Shown in pieces: positions 14,303 through 22,956 of a stretch of DNA of 52,085 bases. A program made the position numbers and the translations under genes. The notes below the pieces were generated by a model. That model ran no database searches, was not told the DNA's origin, and saw only the letters and a list, made by a program, of their open reading frames with translations. The stretch spans positions 1-52,085 of the forward strand of contig JFLJ01000111.1 of NCBI GenBank assembly GCA_000634115.1, given 5' to 3'. The stretch's first letter is position 1. The number at the start of each line of letters is the position of its first letter. Origin of the DNA: Prochlorococcus sp. scB241_528O2 (GTDB lineage Bacteria; Cyanobacteriota; Cyanobacteriia; PCC-6307; Cyanobiaceae).

Positions 14303-14344
14303 AGTTTTCAAGACTAGAGCCTTAAACTACGTGACCATCGCTCC
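14303..14344 (-). pseudogene. Decayed 5' half of tRNA-Ser
   Basis: These 42 bp match the 5' half of tRNA-Ser (12373-12414) with five mismatches, from the 5' end through the anticodon. The match stops at the anticodon loop, a common crossover point of tyrosine integrases. The changes lie in the acceptor stem and D arm, and the 3' half is absent, so it is not functional. It probably marks the far end of an insertion that began at the intact tRNA. Confidence 0.75.
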
Positions 14345-14448
14345 AACGGATTAGATTGTCACAATAGCCTAATTTAAGATGAATTTGGTTCACAAACTTA
14401 GTCATCGATATTAAGTAATTTTTAAGATGATGTAAATTTTTAATTAAG

Positions 14449-15549
14449 CTAGCCCCATATCTTATTTTGAATATATCCATAAAGATCATTTGGATATAGA
14501 TTAGGGATTAAATCTCCTCTTTTATCAAGATTGTTTAAATCTGGATACCTCCCTATAAATTTTTCTTTAAAAACATCACCAATAAGAAATGATATGGAGG
14601 CACTGCCGTGATCAGTACCTTTTGATCCATTTTCCTTTAGTGTTCGTCCAAATTCACTTGTAATAACAATATTTAGTTCAACATTTTTATTCAATTTCTC
14701 AGCACCTCTTTTCAATGCAGAGACGTTTTCGCTTAATTCTTTAAGCAATCTATTTTGTCTTGAGATTTGATTCTGATGAGTATCAAAACCTCCAAACTCC
14801 ATTTGTATAAATGAAGGGGGAAAGTCTGTATTAATTATTTTTAAAGCCGTTGAAGTTTGTTTAGATAATTGACCTTTTGGAAGCTGGATATCTAAAGGTA
14901 ATTTTTTAATTTTATTTTTCAATTCTATTAATTTTTTCGTACTAAATTCTTCTATCTCTAGAAATCTTTTGAGGGATTTTATGTTATTTGATATTTCTAT
15001 ATTTTCATAATTATAATTGTTTATTAATGTTTTTTCATTACCTAAGAAATGCAGGGAATTAACTTTTGAGCCCTCTATAGCATTAGAACCTGTTGGACCT
15101 AAAGATAATAAATATTTTTCATTTTTAATTAAATCAGATATTTTTGCGAGCCAACCCTTACCAATCCCTGATTCACTTCCTGTGCTCCATTGATCCATTG
15201 CCATGAAGTGACTTCTATTTGGATTAGGCCAACCAACTCCTAATACAAAAGATAGTTTTTTTTCCTCCCATAATGGTAGTAGGCTTTCCATCATTGGATT
15301 TAATGCAAGATCTTTATTTAATTTCAATGAGTTCTTAATCGATATATTTGGTCTTTGAGAAAAATATATTGAATTTCTATATGGAATAATTGTATTTAAT
15401 CCATCATTCCCACCTCTCAGTTCAATAAGTACTAAAACTTTTTGATTTTTTATTCCAAAATTAGAATTTGATAAAATTTGATTATTGTATAAGGCAAAAA
15501 CCCCCGAAGATAAAGTTAAACCTATAAAATTTCGTCTAGAAAGTTTCAT
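14449..15549 (-). CDS. DUF1501 protein with Tat signal
   Basis: A 366-residue exported protein. The N-terminus SRRNFIGLTLSSGVFAL is a twin-arginine signal. The mature part shows DUF1501 (sulfatase-like fold) landmarks: LIELRGGNDGLNTIIPY, MAMDQWSTG, MEFGGFDTH and TSEFGRTLKENGSKGTDHG, whose Asp, His and Glu are the likely metal ligands. The family nearly always pairs with DUF1800, and here it follows that gene by 1 bp. Function is unknown; cell-envelope or exopolymer roles have been proposed for the pair. Confidence 0.88.
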   Translation of the reverse strand: MKLSRRNFIGLTLSSGVFALYNNQILSNSNFGIKNQKVLVLIELRGGNDGLNTIIPYRNSIYFSQRPNISIKNSLKLNKDLALNPMMESLLPLWEEKKLSFVLGVGWPNPNRSHFMAMDQWSTGSESGIGKGWLAKISDLIKNEKYLLSLGPTGSNAIEGSKVNSLHFLGNEKTLINNYNYENIEISNNIKSLKRFLEIEEFSTKKLIELKNKIKKLPLDIQLPKGQLSKQTSTALKIINTDFPPSFIQMEFGGFDTHQNQISRQNRLLKELSENVSALKRGAEKLNKNVELNIVITSEFGRTLKENGSKGTDHGSASISFLIGDVFKEKFIGRYPDLNNLDKRGDLIPNLYPNDLYGYIQNKIWG

Positions 15550-15550
15550 T

Positions 15551-16675
15551 TTAAAAAATTAAATCGATTGGCCTACTGAAATTCCATGCAGGATCAGTAA
15601 TTAATGCAGAAATATTTTCTCTTGTTGGTAATGCAGGCAAAGAAATATTTAATGGATTAAATGGAACTAATTCTCTTGTTAAGAGCTCCGGTGTGTTCCT
15701 TGTATCCCATATTTCTTCATCAGCTATTAACATTCTAAGACCCTTTTTTCTATAGAAAATTGTTGAACTAGTGAGCCACTTATCTCCAAAAGGCCAACCT
15801 TTGGGATTTGGAGGCTCTAAAAACCTTTGACCCATTTGAGTTAATATTTTCACCCCAATTTTGAAATTATTTGGATGCCTACTCCCTATTAGAGAAATAG
15901 TTCTGGATACTAGAGAACAAGGATCAAGTAGCCTAGAACCAAAAAACTGGCAATTTCTATATTGTTCATTTCTCGCAAAACTTTCATATAAGATTCCTAG
16001 TGCTAAATTACTGTCTTTGAAATCTTCAACAACTTTTGAAATATCTTGATTTTTGATATCCTCTCCAATTAAATAATTACCAAATCTTTTAACCACATTT
16101 TCTGCTGTTGAGGGTTGTTGAACTAACCAATTAACTAAACTTTTTAAATCAAAAAATTTCTTTTTATCAAGTATTTTAGTTTCACCTCTAAAATGAAACT
16201 TTGCAGATTGCCTTACATTATTTTGTTTATCTAGTATTAATCCAGTTAATACTAAAGCTGTATTTTTAACATCTTCTTCTGAAAAATTACCTTCCCCCAA
16301 GGAATAGAGCTCTAATAATTCTCTCCCAAGATTCTCATTTAAATTATTTTCTGTAGTTCTAAATGCATTGAAATATGAAACCAAGCCAGGAGTTGTTAGC
16401 TGAGAGTAAAGTAAATCTTCGTAATTAGTGAATTGAAAACTTTTAATAGCATTTATTTGGTCAAGTATCCAATGAGGATTTAAAAAACTTCTTGCATTTA
16501 CAGCAAAAATAGAAAGCCATATATTTGCCAAAAGGCTATCTTTTTGATCTGGTCCATATGATAGTTTTTTTAACCAATGGAACTTTGTTTCCTTAAGAGA
16601 TGAACGCTTACATTCAATCTTTTTATTTTTGGTATCTTTTTTTCGACAGTCAGTAAAATAATTAGCACTATTCAT
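15551..16675 (-). CDS. DUF1800 protein
   Basis: A 374-residue DUF1800 protein. Signatures are LLANIWLSIFAVNARSFLNP, LYSQLTTPGLVSYFNAF, NENLGRELLELYSLGEG near residue 115, and GWPFGDKWLTSST. Many members are 450-600 residues, so this is on the short side, and no export signal is visible, unlike its DUF1501 partner, which starts 1 bp downstream. The start MNSANYFTD leaves a cysteine/lysine-rich lead of about 30 residues. The two are probably one operon next to the pilus locus. Confidence 0.82.
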   Translation of the reverse strand: MNSANYFTDCRKKDTKNKKIECKRSSLKETKFHWLKKLSYGPDQKDSLLANIWLSIFAVNARSFLNPHWILDQINAIKSFQFTNYEDLLYSQLTTPGLVSYFNAFRTTENNLNENLGRELLELYSLGEGNFSEEDVKNTALVLTGLILDKQNNVRQSAKFHFRGETKILDKKKFFDLKSLVNWLVQQPSTAENVVKRFGNYLIGEDIKNQDISKVVEDFKDSNLALGILYESFARNEQYRNCQFFGSRLLDPCSLVSRTISLIGSRHPNNFKIGVKILTQMGQRFLEPPNPKGWPFGDKWLTSSTIFYRKKGLRMLIADEEIWDTRNTPELLTRELVPFNPLNISLPALPTRENISALITDPAWNFSRPIDLIF

Positions 16676-17001
16676 AAAAAAAAATTTGCTTATAAATAAT
16701 TAACGTAGGCATATGAAACAATCCTTCTTTAAAAAACAAAATTTTGGAAAATTTTTACATTTCTCTTTCAGCATTAATTATTCTTTTATGAAATGCAATA
16801 TGTAATTTCGAATTACTTATAAATTAAAAAAAATCCAACTAATTTGAGGATAATTATTTCATAAGATTTATTGAGATGCTTGACATATAAAAATACTTTG
16901 AGAAATTTAAATATAGTAAGCCAATAATAATCTCTTATTAATTAAAGCATTTTATTTATTTATTTAATTTTTTAATTATTAAGAAAAAAATTTTTAATTT
17001 T
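16676..17001. other. Gene-free AT-rich region before the pilus locus
   Basis: A 326-bp divergent region between DUF1800 and the first gene of the pilus locus. It is extremely AT-rich. A TTGACA at 16879-16884 is the only promoter-like word, and no well-spaced -10 follows it. No RNA fold or gene was found. Confidence 0.4.
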
Positions 17002-17277
17002 ATGAATTTAGAATCCTCTTTTAAAAAAGCTTTTTTAATATTTTCTCTTTTTTTGATTTATAGTGATTTATTTCTTTCAACTAACGCAAGATTAAAAAAT
17101 AAAGATGATGCCAATAAATTCCTCAATGAATATTGTGTTGAAATTGTTAATGCTATAAAAGAAGCTTATGAGACTCAAATTATTGCTATTGAAGATAAAG
17201 ATTTAAAACAATTTAATGAACAGGCTGTTTGGATTGGAGGTTTATCTGATGTATATAGTAAGTTATGCAAAAAATAG
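17002..17277 (+). CDS. Small secreted hypothetical protein upstream of pilD
   Basis: A 91-residue protein with an N-terminal hydrophobic stretch (FLIFSLFLIYSDLFLS), likely a signal peptide cleaved after TNA. The 60-residue mature part is helical with two cysteines (YCVEIV and SKLCKK). The family is not recognised. It lies 32 bp before the prepilin peptidase on the same strand, so it may be cotranscribed and act in pilus biogenesis, but that rests on position only. Confidence 0.6.
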   Translation: MNLESSFKKAFLIFSLFLIYSDLFLSTNARLKNKDDANKFLNEYCVEIVNAIKEAYETQIIAIEDKDLKQFNEQAVWIGGLSDVYSKLCKK

Positions 17278-17309
17278 TTATTTCAATGGCAGTATAACTT
17301 ACAAGAGCA

Positions 17310-18143
17310 ATGGAGAATAAATTTTATCTAATATTTTTTTTTATATTTGGATCTTGTATTGGAAGTTTTTTAAATGTTTATAGATTTAGATATCCAGAAT
17401 CAATTTCAATAATTTACCCTAGAAGCTTTTGTCCAAAATGTAAAAGAAAGATCCCTTGGTTTTTTAATATTCCAATAATCTCGTGGTTTTTTTTAATGGG
17501 TAAATGTAATTTTTGTAAATCTAATATTTCATTCCAATATCCATTTGTGGAGTTTCTAACTGCGATATTAATCACTTTAAATATTTTTGCAATTTCTAAT
17601 TTATCTACTAATTATTTTGTGAATTTAATGGGTTTAACTTTCTTTTCCTCTTTATTAATTGCTGCCTCGCTTATAGATCTTGATAACTTAGTCATACCAA
17701 ATAATCTATTGCTTTTTGGTTCGATATCTGGATTAATTTTTAATTTAGTATCGAGGAAAATTTACTTTAAAGAAAATTTTCCGACAGTACTTTATAAATA
17801 TTTATTTATGTCATTTATCTTTTTAATATTATTTGAAATTTTTAACTTTATTATCTCAATGATTATTAAAAAAGAAGCTTTTGGTTTCGGCGATAGTAAA
17901 TATTTATTTATGATATCAACCTGGTTAGGAATAAAAGGAGCATTATTTACTTTTATTTTATCTATTTATATAGGAGGCATTATTAGTATTTTATTAATAA
18001 TATTGAGAATAATACCTAGAAAGGGAAGGATACCTTTTGGACCATATTTATCTATATCAGCCTATACTATTGGGATGATTGGTTCTGATAATTTTTTAAT
18101 GTTTTTCAAAGACTTTTACAATACTGGATTATTTATATTTTAA
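17310..18143 (+). CDS. pilD: Prepilin peptidase / N-methyltransferase
   Basis: A 277-residue inner-membrane aspartic protease. The N-terminal domain has two CxxC pairs (CPKCKR and CNFCKS) around NIPIISWFFL, forming the zinc site that goes with the methyltransferase activity. The peptidase part has the two catalytic aspartates in ASLIDLDNLVIPN and GFGDSKYLF. Eight or so membrane segments are predicted. It cuts the leader of the prepilins encoded from 18.7 to 24.4 kb after Gly or Ala and methylates the new N-terminus. It is the first clear pilus gene of the locus. Confidence 0.95.
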   Translation: MENKFYLIFFFIFGSCIGSFLNVYRFRYPESISIIYPRSFCPKCKRKIPWFFNIPIISWFFLMGKCNFCKSNISFQYPFVEFLTAILITLNIFAISNLSTNYFVNLMGLTFFSSLLIAASLIDLDNLVIPNNLLLFGSISGLIFNLVSRKIYFKENFPTVLYKYLFMSFIFLILFEIFNFIISMIIKKEAFGFGDSKYLFMISTWLGIKGALFTFILSIYIGGIISILLIILRIIPRKGRIPFGPYLSISAYTIGMIGSDNFLMFFKDFYNTGLFIF

Positions 18144-18214
18144 AATGATACTAATGTAATCTACTTAATTAATTGATATTATAAAATTAGCAATATAAAA
18201 ATTTTGTAAATTAA

Positions 18215-18625
18215 ATGTATAAAAGTTTAATTAAAAATATTTTAATATTAACTTTGCCTATTAGTACTTTGGGCGCTGATTTTGCTTATTCTCATAAACA
18301 ATTTGATACAACAAATAAATCGAATATTGAATCTAAAACTCAAGATAATATTGAACCCTTAAAAAATACTAATATTAGTGTAGAAGACAAATTTGAAAAA
18401 GATTTTGAAGAATTTCAAAGCTTTGAAGATAGTGTAAAACCCTCAAATCAGTTTTTGAATCTATTTGGTGTAGGTGGCTATGCTGACCAAAGACTTAAAA
18501 ACAGTTCATTTAAACTTTGGGATACTTTCGAAGAGGAAATGTCAAATCAAGTAGGTAATGAAAAATTAAATGGGCCAGATATTAACAATACCTATAACGG
18601 CAGTTTGAAAACTCTTGGAAATTAA
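18215..18625 (+). CDS. Secreted acidic hypothetical protein in the pilus locus
   Basis: A 136-residue protein with a signal peptide (ILILTLPISTLG, cleaved near GADFA). The mature part is acidic, polar and low in hydrophobic residues, with a glutamate-rich stretch (DKFEKDFEEFQSFEDSVKP), so it is probably partly disordered. There are no cysteines. I do not recognise it. It lies between pilD and the first prepilin on the same strand and may be a periplasmic accessory factor. Confidence 0.6.
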   Translation: MYKSLIKNILILTLPISTLGADFAYSHKQFDTTNKSNIESKTQDNIEPLKNTNISVEDKFEKDFEEFQSFEDSVKPSNQFLNLFGVGGYADQRLKNSSFKLWDTFEEEMSNQVGNEKLNGPDINNTYNGSLKTLGN

Positions 18626-18690
18626 TATTAAAGAAACTTAGCTACTATTAATTACCGTAGCTAGCGAAAGTTTAAAATCTAACTTATAAA

Positions 18691-19344
18691 ATGATTATTA
18701 ATTTACAAAAGCTAATTTTGAGAAATAATTTTAGGAAAAATATTGATAAGGGATTCACTATAGTTGAGTTAATGATAGCAATAGCAATAATTGGATTATT
18801 AGCAAGTATTGCTGTCCCAAGCGCTCTTAAGTGGGTTGATAAAGAAAAGCAAAATTCATATATAAGAGAATTGATTAGTTATTTAGAGCTTGTGAAAAAA
18901 GAAACTCGTAGGTGGAATGGTACATGTACTATACAGACTAATACTTTTGCAACAAATCCAAATGATCCCTCCGATCCCAGAAAAAAAATTCCATTAAATG
19001 CATTTAATGTTACATGTAATGGAATGGACAAATCCAATAAAAAAAATATTTCGAGCAGGGTTCCAAAAATCGATTCAAAAGTTTTCCAAGAAGTCAATCA
19101 AAGAATTTTTTACTTTACTCCAAAGGGTCATCTTTCCATTCCTGGAAATCAAGATGCGCTTGTCATAATAGTTGGTGGAAGACCAGATACAAATTTTTAT
19201 GAAAGACCTAAATGTATAATTCTTGAATCTCCTATAGGAATGATAAATTCTGGATTCTATCAAAATTCCATGAGATTTTATTCTGGTAGATTTGGAAGCA
19301 GACAAAATTCAAGTTTAAGAAAACAAACTTGTAAAATCCTTTAA
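18691..19344 (+). CDS. Prepilin-like protein (GFTIVELMIA)
   Basis: A 217-residue type IV prepilin. A 24-residue basic leader ends in KG, cut before FTIVELMIAIAIIGLLAS, which has Phe1 and the key Glu5. The long N-terminal helix is followed by a globular domain of about 150 residues with four cysteines, two of them near the middle (GTCTIQ, VTCNGM), one in PKCIIL and one in the C-terminal KQTCKIL. The size and domain suit a minor pilin of the FimT/GspH kind. It is the first of five prepilin-like genes on this strand. Confidence 0.85.
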   Translation: MIINLQKLILRNNFRKNIDKGFTIVELMIAIAIIGLLASIAVPSALKWVDKEKQNSYIRELISYLELVKKETRRWNGTCTIQTNTFATNPNDPSDPRKKIPLNAFNVTCNGMDKSNKKNISSRVPKIDSKVFQEVNQRIFYFTPKGHLSIPGNQDALVIIVGGRPDTNFYERPKCIILESPIGMINSGFYQNSMRFYSGRFGSRQNSSLRKQTCKIL

Positions 19345-19472
19345 GTTCAATAATTATTTTGGTAACACTAGATACCATAAATAACTCATTAATCTTAAAA
19401 ATATGACTTTACTTGTATAAGTCTCAAAGTTCTCGTATTATAGGTAAATTAAATCAGTTTTAATAAACAATT

Positions 19473-20018
19473 GTGATTACTTTAAAGAAACAACTAATTA
19501 GTTACCTTTCAAAAAGGAAATTCAAATCTCAATCAGCATTTACTCTTGTTGAACTTATTGTTGTTGTGGTTATTATCGGAATTTTATCCTCTATTGCTAT
19601 ACCTAGTTTCCAAAGTGCAGCTGAAAAAGCTAAACAAAAAGAGGCCTCTACTGCTGTTGGATCTTACCTTAAGGCTGCCCAGGCTTTTTATACAGAATAT
19701 GGAACACTAGCTTATAGAGCTGTCGACATAGGTGAATATGTAAAAGTTACAGCTTGCAGATATAACAGTGCGCAGAATTGCAAGACAAGGCCTAATGCAC
19801 TAGTTGATTATTCACGTTCGACTACGACTAATTGGTATTCACAATCAGGTAATTACCGAATTATTTTATCAAGAACTGGAAATACTAGGTTAAACGTACT
19901 AGCTAATCCAAATACACCATCTGGTTTAGGAGTGGCAGGTTGTTTCAACGTTAGTACAGGAGCTACAAAGCTTGAAGATAAGTCTACAACAGGAACTGTT
20001 AGAGCTATTCAATGTTGA
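19473..20018 (+). CDS. Type IV pilin, probable major pilin
   Basis: A 181-residue prepilin with a GTG start. The leader ends QSA and is cut before FTLVELIVVVVIIGILSSIA, giving Phe1 and Glu5. The mature part has the pattern of cyanobacterial PilA: a helix with KAKQKEASTAVGSYLKAAQA, and a compact beta domain with two Cys pairs (TACRYNSAQNC early, and AGCFN with the terminal QC). The size (about 155 mature residues) and its own 128-bp upstream gap suggest separate, stronger expression as the main fibre subunit. Confidence 0.85.
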   Translation: MITLKKQLISYLSKRKFKSQSAFTLVELIVVVVIIGILSSIAIPSFQSAAEKAKQKEASTAVGSYLKAAQAFYTEYGTLAYRAVDIGEYVKVTACRYNSAQNCKTRPNALVDYSRSTTTNWYSQSGNYRIILSRTGNTRLNVLANPNTPSGLGVAGCFNVSTGATKLEDKSTTGTVRAIQC

Positions 20019-20043
20019 TTCTTAATAATAAAAGATCGATCTG

Positions 20044-22344
20044 ATGCATGAAGATAAAACTGATAACAATAACAAAAATACTTTTTTACAAAAATACCTT
20101 TTAAGGAGTTTATCTCAGAAGGCATTTGCACTTCCACAAATATTAATACTGGCTGTTGGAATTACAATTACTTTAGTCGGTTTAATGAACGCATCTATAA
20201 ATAGGCTCTCTACATCAAATCTAAGTAATAAAGAGTTACAGGCAAAAAATGCAACAGAATCAGCATTCAATACTGTTAGAACTCTTTTGAATAATAGTAA
20301 ATCAGGTGCTTATTACTATTATTGGTTGATGAAATCTTGTTCCTCGACAATACCTAATTCCAAGGTAAATAGTGAGTGCCCAACTTTCGGGGGTGGAAGA
20401 ACTGGTTCTCAGTGGCCTGGACAACCAATTCTTGGAATGTTTAGAGATCCCTCTAAGATATATTGGTCTGATACTAATAATGAATATTGTGCTGGCAATA
20501 GCCCATCTACTTGTAAAGGTCGGCCAGTTGCTCCATCATGCTATTACCTTGGCCGAGGAGGGAAAAGTAATACGATAGATTGGAATTTTTCATCTAATGC
20601 TCTTAGCCAATTAATTAATGGAACTGAAAAATTAATAGAATCTAGTAAAAACAGCCTTAATGTTCAAAGTTTTGATATTAAATCAACAGATTTTGTAGGT
20701 GATGAGGAAGGTGGAGAAAATTCCATTGTGTTAACAGGTTATAATTCAATACCATCAAATATAAAGAATGGAATAAATGCCACTAACAAAGTTAGAGCTA
20801 ATATTCAAGTTTATAGAAGAATACCTGATTCTGGATTCGCATTTTTAAGTGCAGGAGAAAACTTTAATGATGTAGATTCGTTATTTCTTGGTGATTTTAA
20901 TATGAAAAGCCCAGATCAAGCAGGTTCTATTATTTGGCGAAAAAATATTAACCCCCTTAGAGATTATATTGAATGCCCACAAATTAAAAGAAAATCTGGA
21001 ATTAAAAATGTAAGTACATTACCTGATGAAAAAAGAAACAAAGGAGGCTTATGGGTTCAACCTTTGAAATTGCCCCCTCAACCTAAAATTGTTAATCAAG
21101 GCAATTTAGGTACTTTGTGGAATCCTTATCAAAATCCGATTGTTTGTTTGAAAGATGGAAATACCAGACACTTTAATTCAAACTGCACATTTCTAGAATC
21201 TGCTGGTTATACAAACTATCAAAATAAAGATAGGACTTATACCATTGATGATTTGGTAGTGAGAGGAAAAGATGCCTTTTTTGGAATAGTTACTAATGAT
21301 AATTCTAAAGTTACCTTGATTGTTAGGGGTTCAATAGATTTAAGTAATGGAGGAAGAATTTGTCATAGAAATAATTCAGCCGGTGCAAGTTGTGGATCAG
21401 GTAAACCAGAAAATTTAGCAATTATTTTTAAACAACCTAGTAAAAATACAATTAGTAAACAGAGACTATTTTGTTCTCCTACTGGTGGTGTGGGTTATAA
21501 AAAAGATCCTAACAGGAACATTTCTTCGGCCCATCCTAATAATATGCCATTCAATGCAATAAACATAAGCGCAACTGGAGATAAGGGTGAATTTTTTAGT
21601 GCATTTGTTTATGCCCCAGATACTACTCTCTCAACAGGAACACCAAAAACTGAATATTATTCAAGAGCAATTGTAAGTTCACCAGGAACTAGAAATCCTG
21701 CTCGACTTGTTGCCACTGTAAAAGGGGTCTACTCTTTTATATTTAATCCAGGAGGTTCAGTGAATGAGAGAACTCCAATACCATTTAGAAATATCAATGG
21801 TGATTTGATCCCATATACGGTTGAATCAGATAAAAATTCTTGGGATAGAAGAAGGCATGGATTTGATGATACCTATATTATTGCGGTTGGGAAAAAAGGA
21901 TATAGCCCAAGAGCAGATGTGAATATGTTGATGGATGAAATGGCATTAATCTGGGATTCAACTACAAAAAATTACTTTTTGGTTGGTTATCAAATCCAAG
22001 GTAAAGAAGTAAGGTTTGTTGATAGAAATATCAATGGAAAGTTATGGAGATATAACCTAGGAAGAGATCCTAGGAAGAGAGATAGTCGTGGGGATCAATT
22101 TATTCATCACTATGGTATTGAACTTAGGCGTGTCTCAAATCTTCCTAAAGATAAATATTTTAAAGGATCTGCCTGGGTAAAGAATGCATGCTTCGATAAT
22201 TATGGGAAAATTATCTGGGATTTTAATAATGAGTACAGTACTAACCTTGTAAAGAGATACAATAATTCTAAATATAATTTTGGAGTGCCGTACTATAGAG
22301 GTAAAACAATAGAGGCTTGGGATACTTTAAGGAGTTTTAATTAA
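20044..22344 (+). CDS. Very large pseudopilin lacking Glu5 (PilX/GspK-like)
   Basis: A 766-residue protein with a leader ending in KA, then FALPQILILAVGITITLVGL, the hydrophobic helix of a pilin but with Gln in place of Glu5. In type II secretion GspK the missing Glu5 marks the tip subunit, and N(A/E)xESA-like text after the helix (AKNATESAFN) is typical of PilX proteins. The 700-residue extracellular part is several times the normal length, with many Asn, Gly and Tyr and scattered Cys pairs. It may be a tip adhesin or a surface-exposed capping subunit. It lies 25 bp after the putative major pilin. Confidence 0.72.
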   Translation: MHEDKTDNNNKNTFLQKYLLRSLSQKAFALPQILILAVGITITLVGLMNASINRLSTSNLSNKELQAKNATESAFNTVRTLLNNSKSGAYYYYWLMKSCSSTIPNSKVNSECPTFGGGRTGSQWPGQPILGMFRDPSKIYWSDTNNEYCAGNSPSTCKGRPVAPSCYYLGRGGKSNTIDWNFSSNALSQLINGTEKLIESSKNSLNVQSFDIKSTDFVGDEEGGENSIVLTGYNSIPSNIKNGINATNKVRANIQVYRRIPDSGFAFLSAGENFNDVDSLFLGDFNMKSPDQAGSIIWRKNINPLRDYIECPQIKRKSGIKNVSTLPDEKRNKGGLWVQPLKLPPQPKIVNQGNLGTLWNPYQNPIVCLKDGNTRHFNSNCTFLESAGYTNYQNKDRTYTIDDLVVRGKDAFFGIVTNDNSKVTLIVRGSIDLSNGGRICHRNNSAGASCGSGKPENLAIIFKQPSKNTISKQRLFCSPTGGVGYKKDPNRNISSAHPNNMPFNAINISATGDKGEFFSAFVYAPDTTLSTGTPKTEYYSRAIVSSPGTRNPARLVATVKGVYSFIFNPGGSVNERTPIPFRNINGDLIPYTVESDKNSWDRRRHGFDDTYIIAVGKKGYSPRADVNMLMDEMALIWDSTTKNYFLVGYQIQGKEVRFVDRNINGKLWRYNLGRDPRKRDSRGDQFIHHYGIELRRVSNLPKDKYFKGSAWVKNACFDNYGKIIWDFNNEYSTNLVKRYNNSKYNFGVPYYRGKTIEAWDTLRSFN

Positions 22345-22350
22345 AAACAT

Positions 22351-22953
22351 ATGATTAGATTAATTCATAAAATAAACAAAAAATTTATATTAAACGAAAG
22401 TGGTTTTGGTTTGAGCGAAACTATCTTGAGTTTTTTATTGCTTTCTTTTATTATTACGTATGCCTTATATTTTGTTTCCTTAAGACAATCAACTTTATAT
22501 AAAGCAAATTTAAATAATGCTGTTAATGATGAAATTAGAAGAGATATAGAGAAATTAAAGTCGGAGCTTTGGTATCAGCACTTTAATTCGGCAACAGCAG
22601 GAAATAGTGCATCTTATTCAACACAAGATATAAAATATATAAGATATTGTAGAGACGTTATTAATACATTTTCTGAATTACCAAGTTGGCGTAATAGAGT
22701 TTGGACGCCTGGTTCTAATAAAAATTCATATTCAGGTCAAAAAAGAAATAAAATATTTTCAGGGGCTAATGTTAAGATTGAGAGAAAGATTTCTTCTCAA
22801 AGACCTTTGAAGAACATTGGGAGTGATTCTAGTTTTGATAAAAGTATTGCAGAAATTACTTATAACGTAACATCTAATAATAAAACTACTCAATGGACTA
22901 GTATCAAATTAAGTAGTGAAGCACATAGTTGGTGCCCACCATATTCTCAATAA
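22351..22953 (+). CDS. Prepilin-like protein (GFGLSETILS)
   Basis: A 200-residue minor prepilin, PilV/GspI-like. A basic leader ends ESG, cut before FGLSETILSFLLLSFIITYA, with Glu at position 5. The globular part has two cysteines (RYCRDV and SWCPP). The gene begins 6 bp after the giant pseudopilin and ends 3 bp before the vWA pilin, so these three are clearly made together and probably form one tip complex. Confidence 0.82.
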   Translation: MIRLIHKINKKFILNESGFGLSETILSFLLLSFIITYALYFVSLRQSTLYKANLNNAVNDEIRRDIEKLKSELWYQHFNSATAGNSASYSTQDIKYIRYCRDVINTFSELPSWRNRVWTPGSNKNSYSGQKRNKIFSGANVKIERKISSQRPLKNIGSDSSFDKSIAEITYNVTSNNKTTQWTSIKLSSEAHSWCPPYSQ

Positions 22954-22956
22954 AAT

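Noticed and set aside
14303..14344. Second tRNA-Ser gene
   Set aside because: Only the 5' half is present, with changes in the acceptor stem; it cannot fold as a tRNA.
16713..16805. About 30-codon frame beginning MKQSFFKKQNF on the plus strand
   Set aside because: Composition is what AT-rich DNA gives by chance, and no start context or family is visible.
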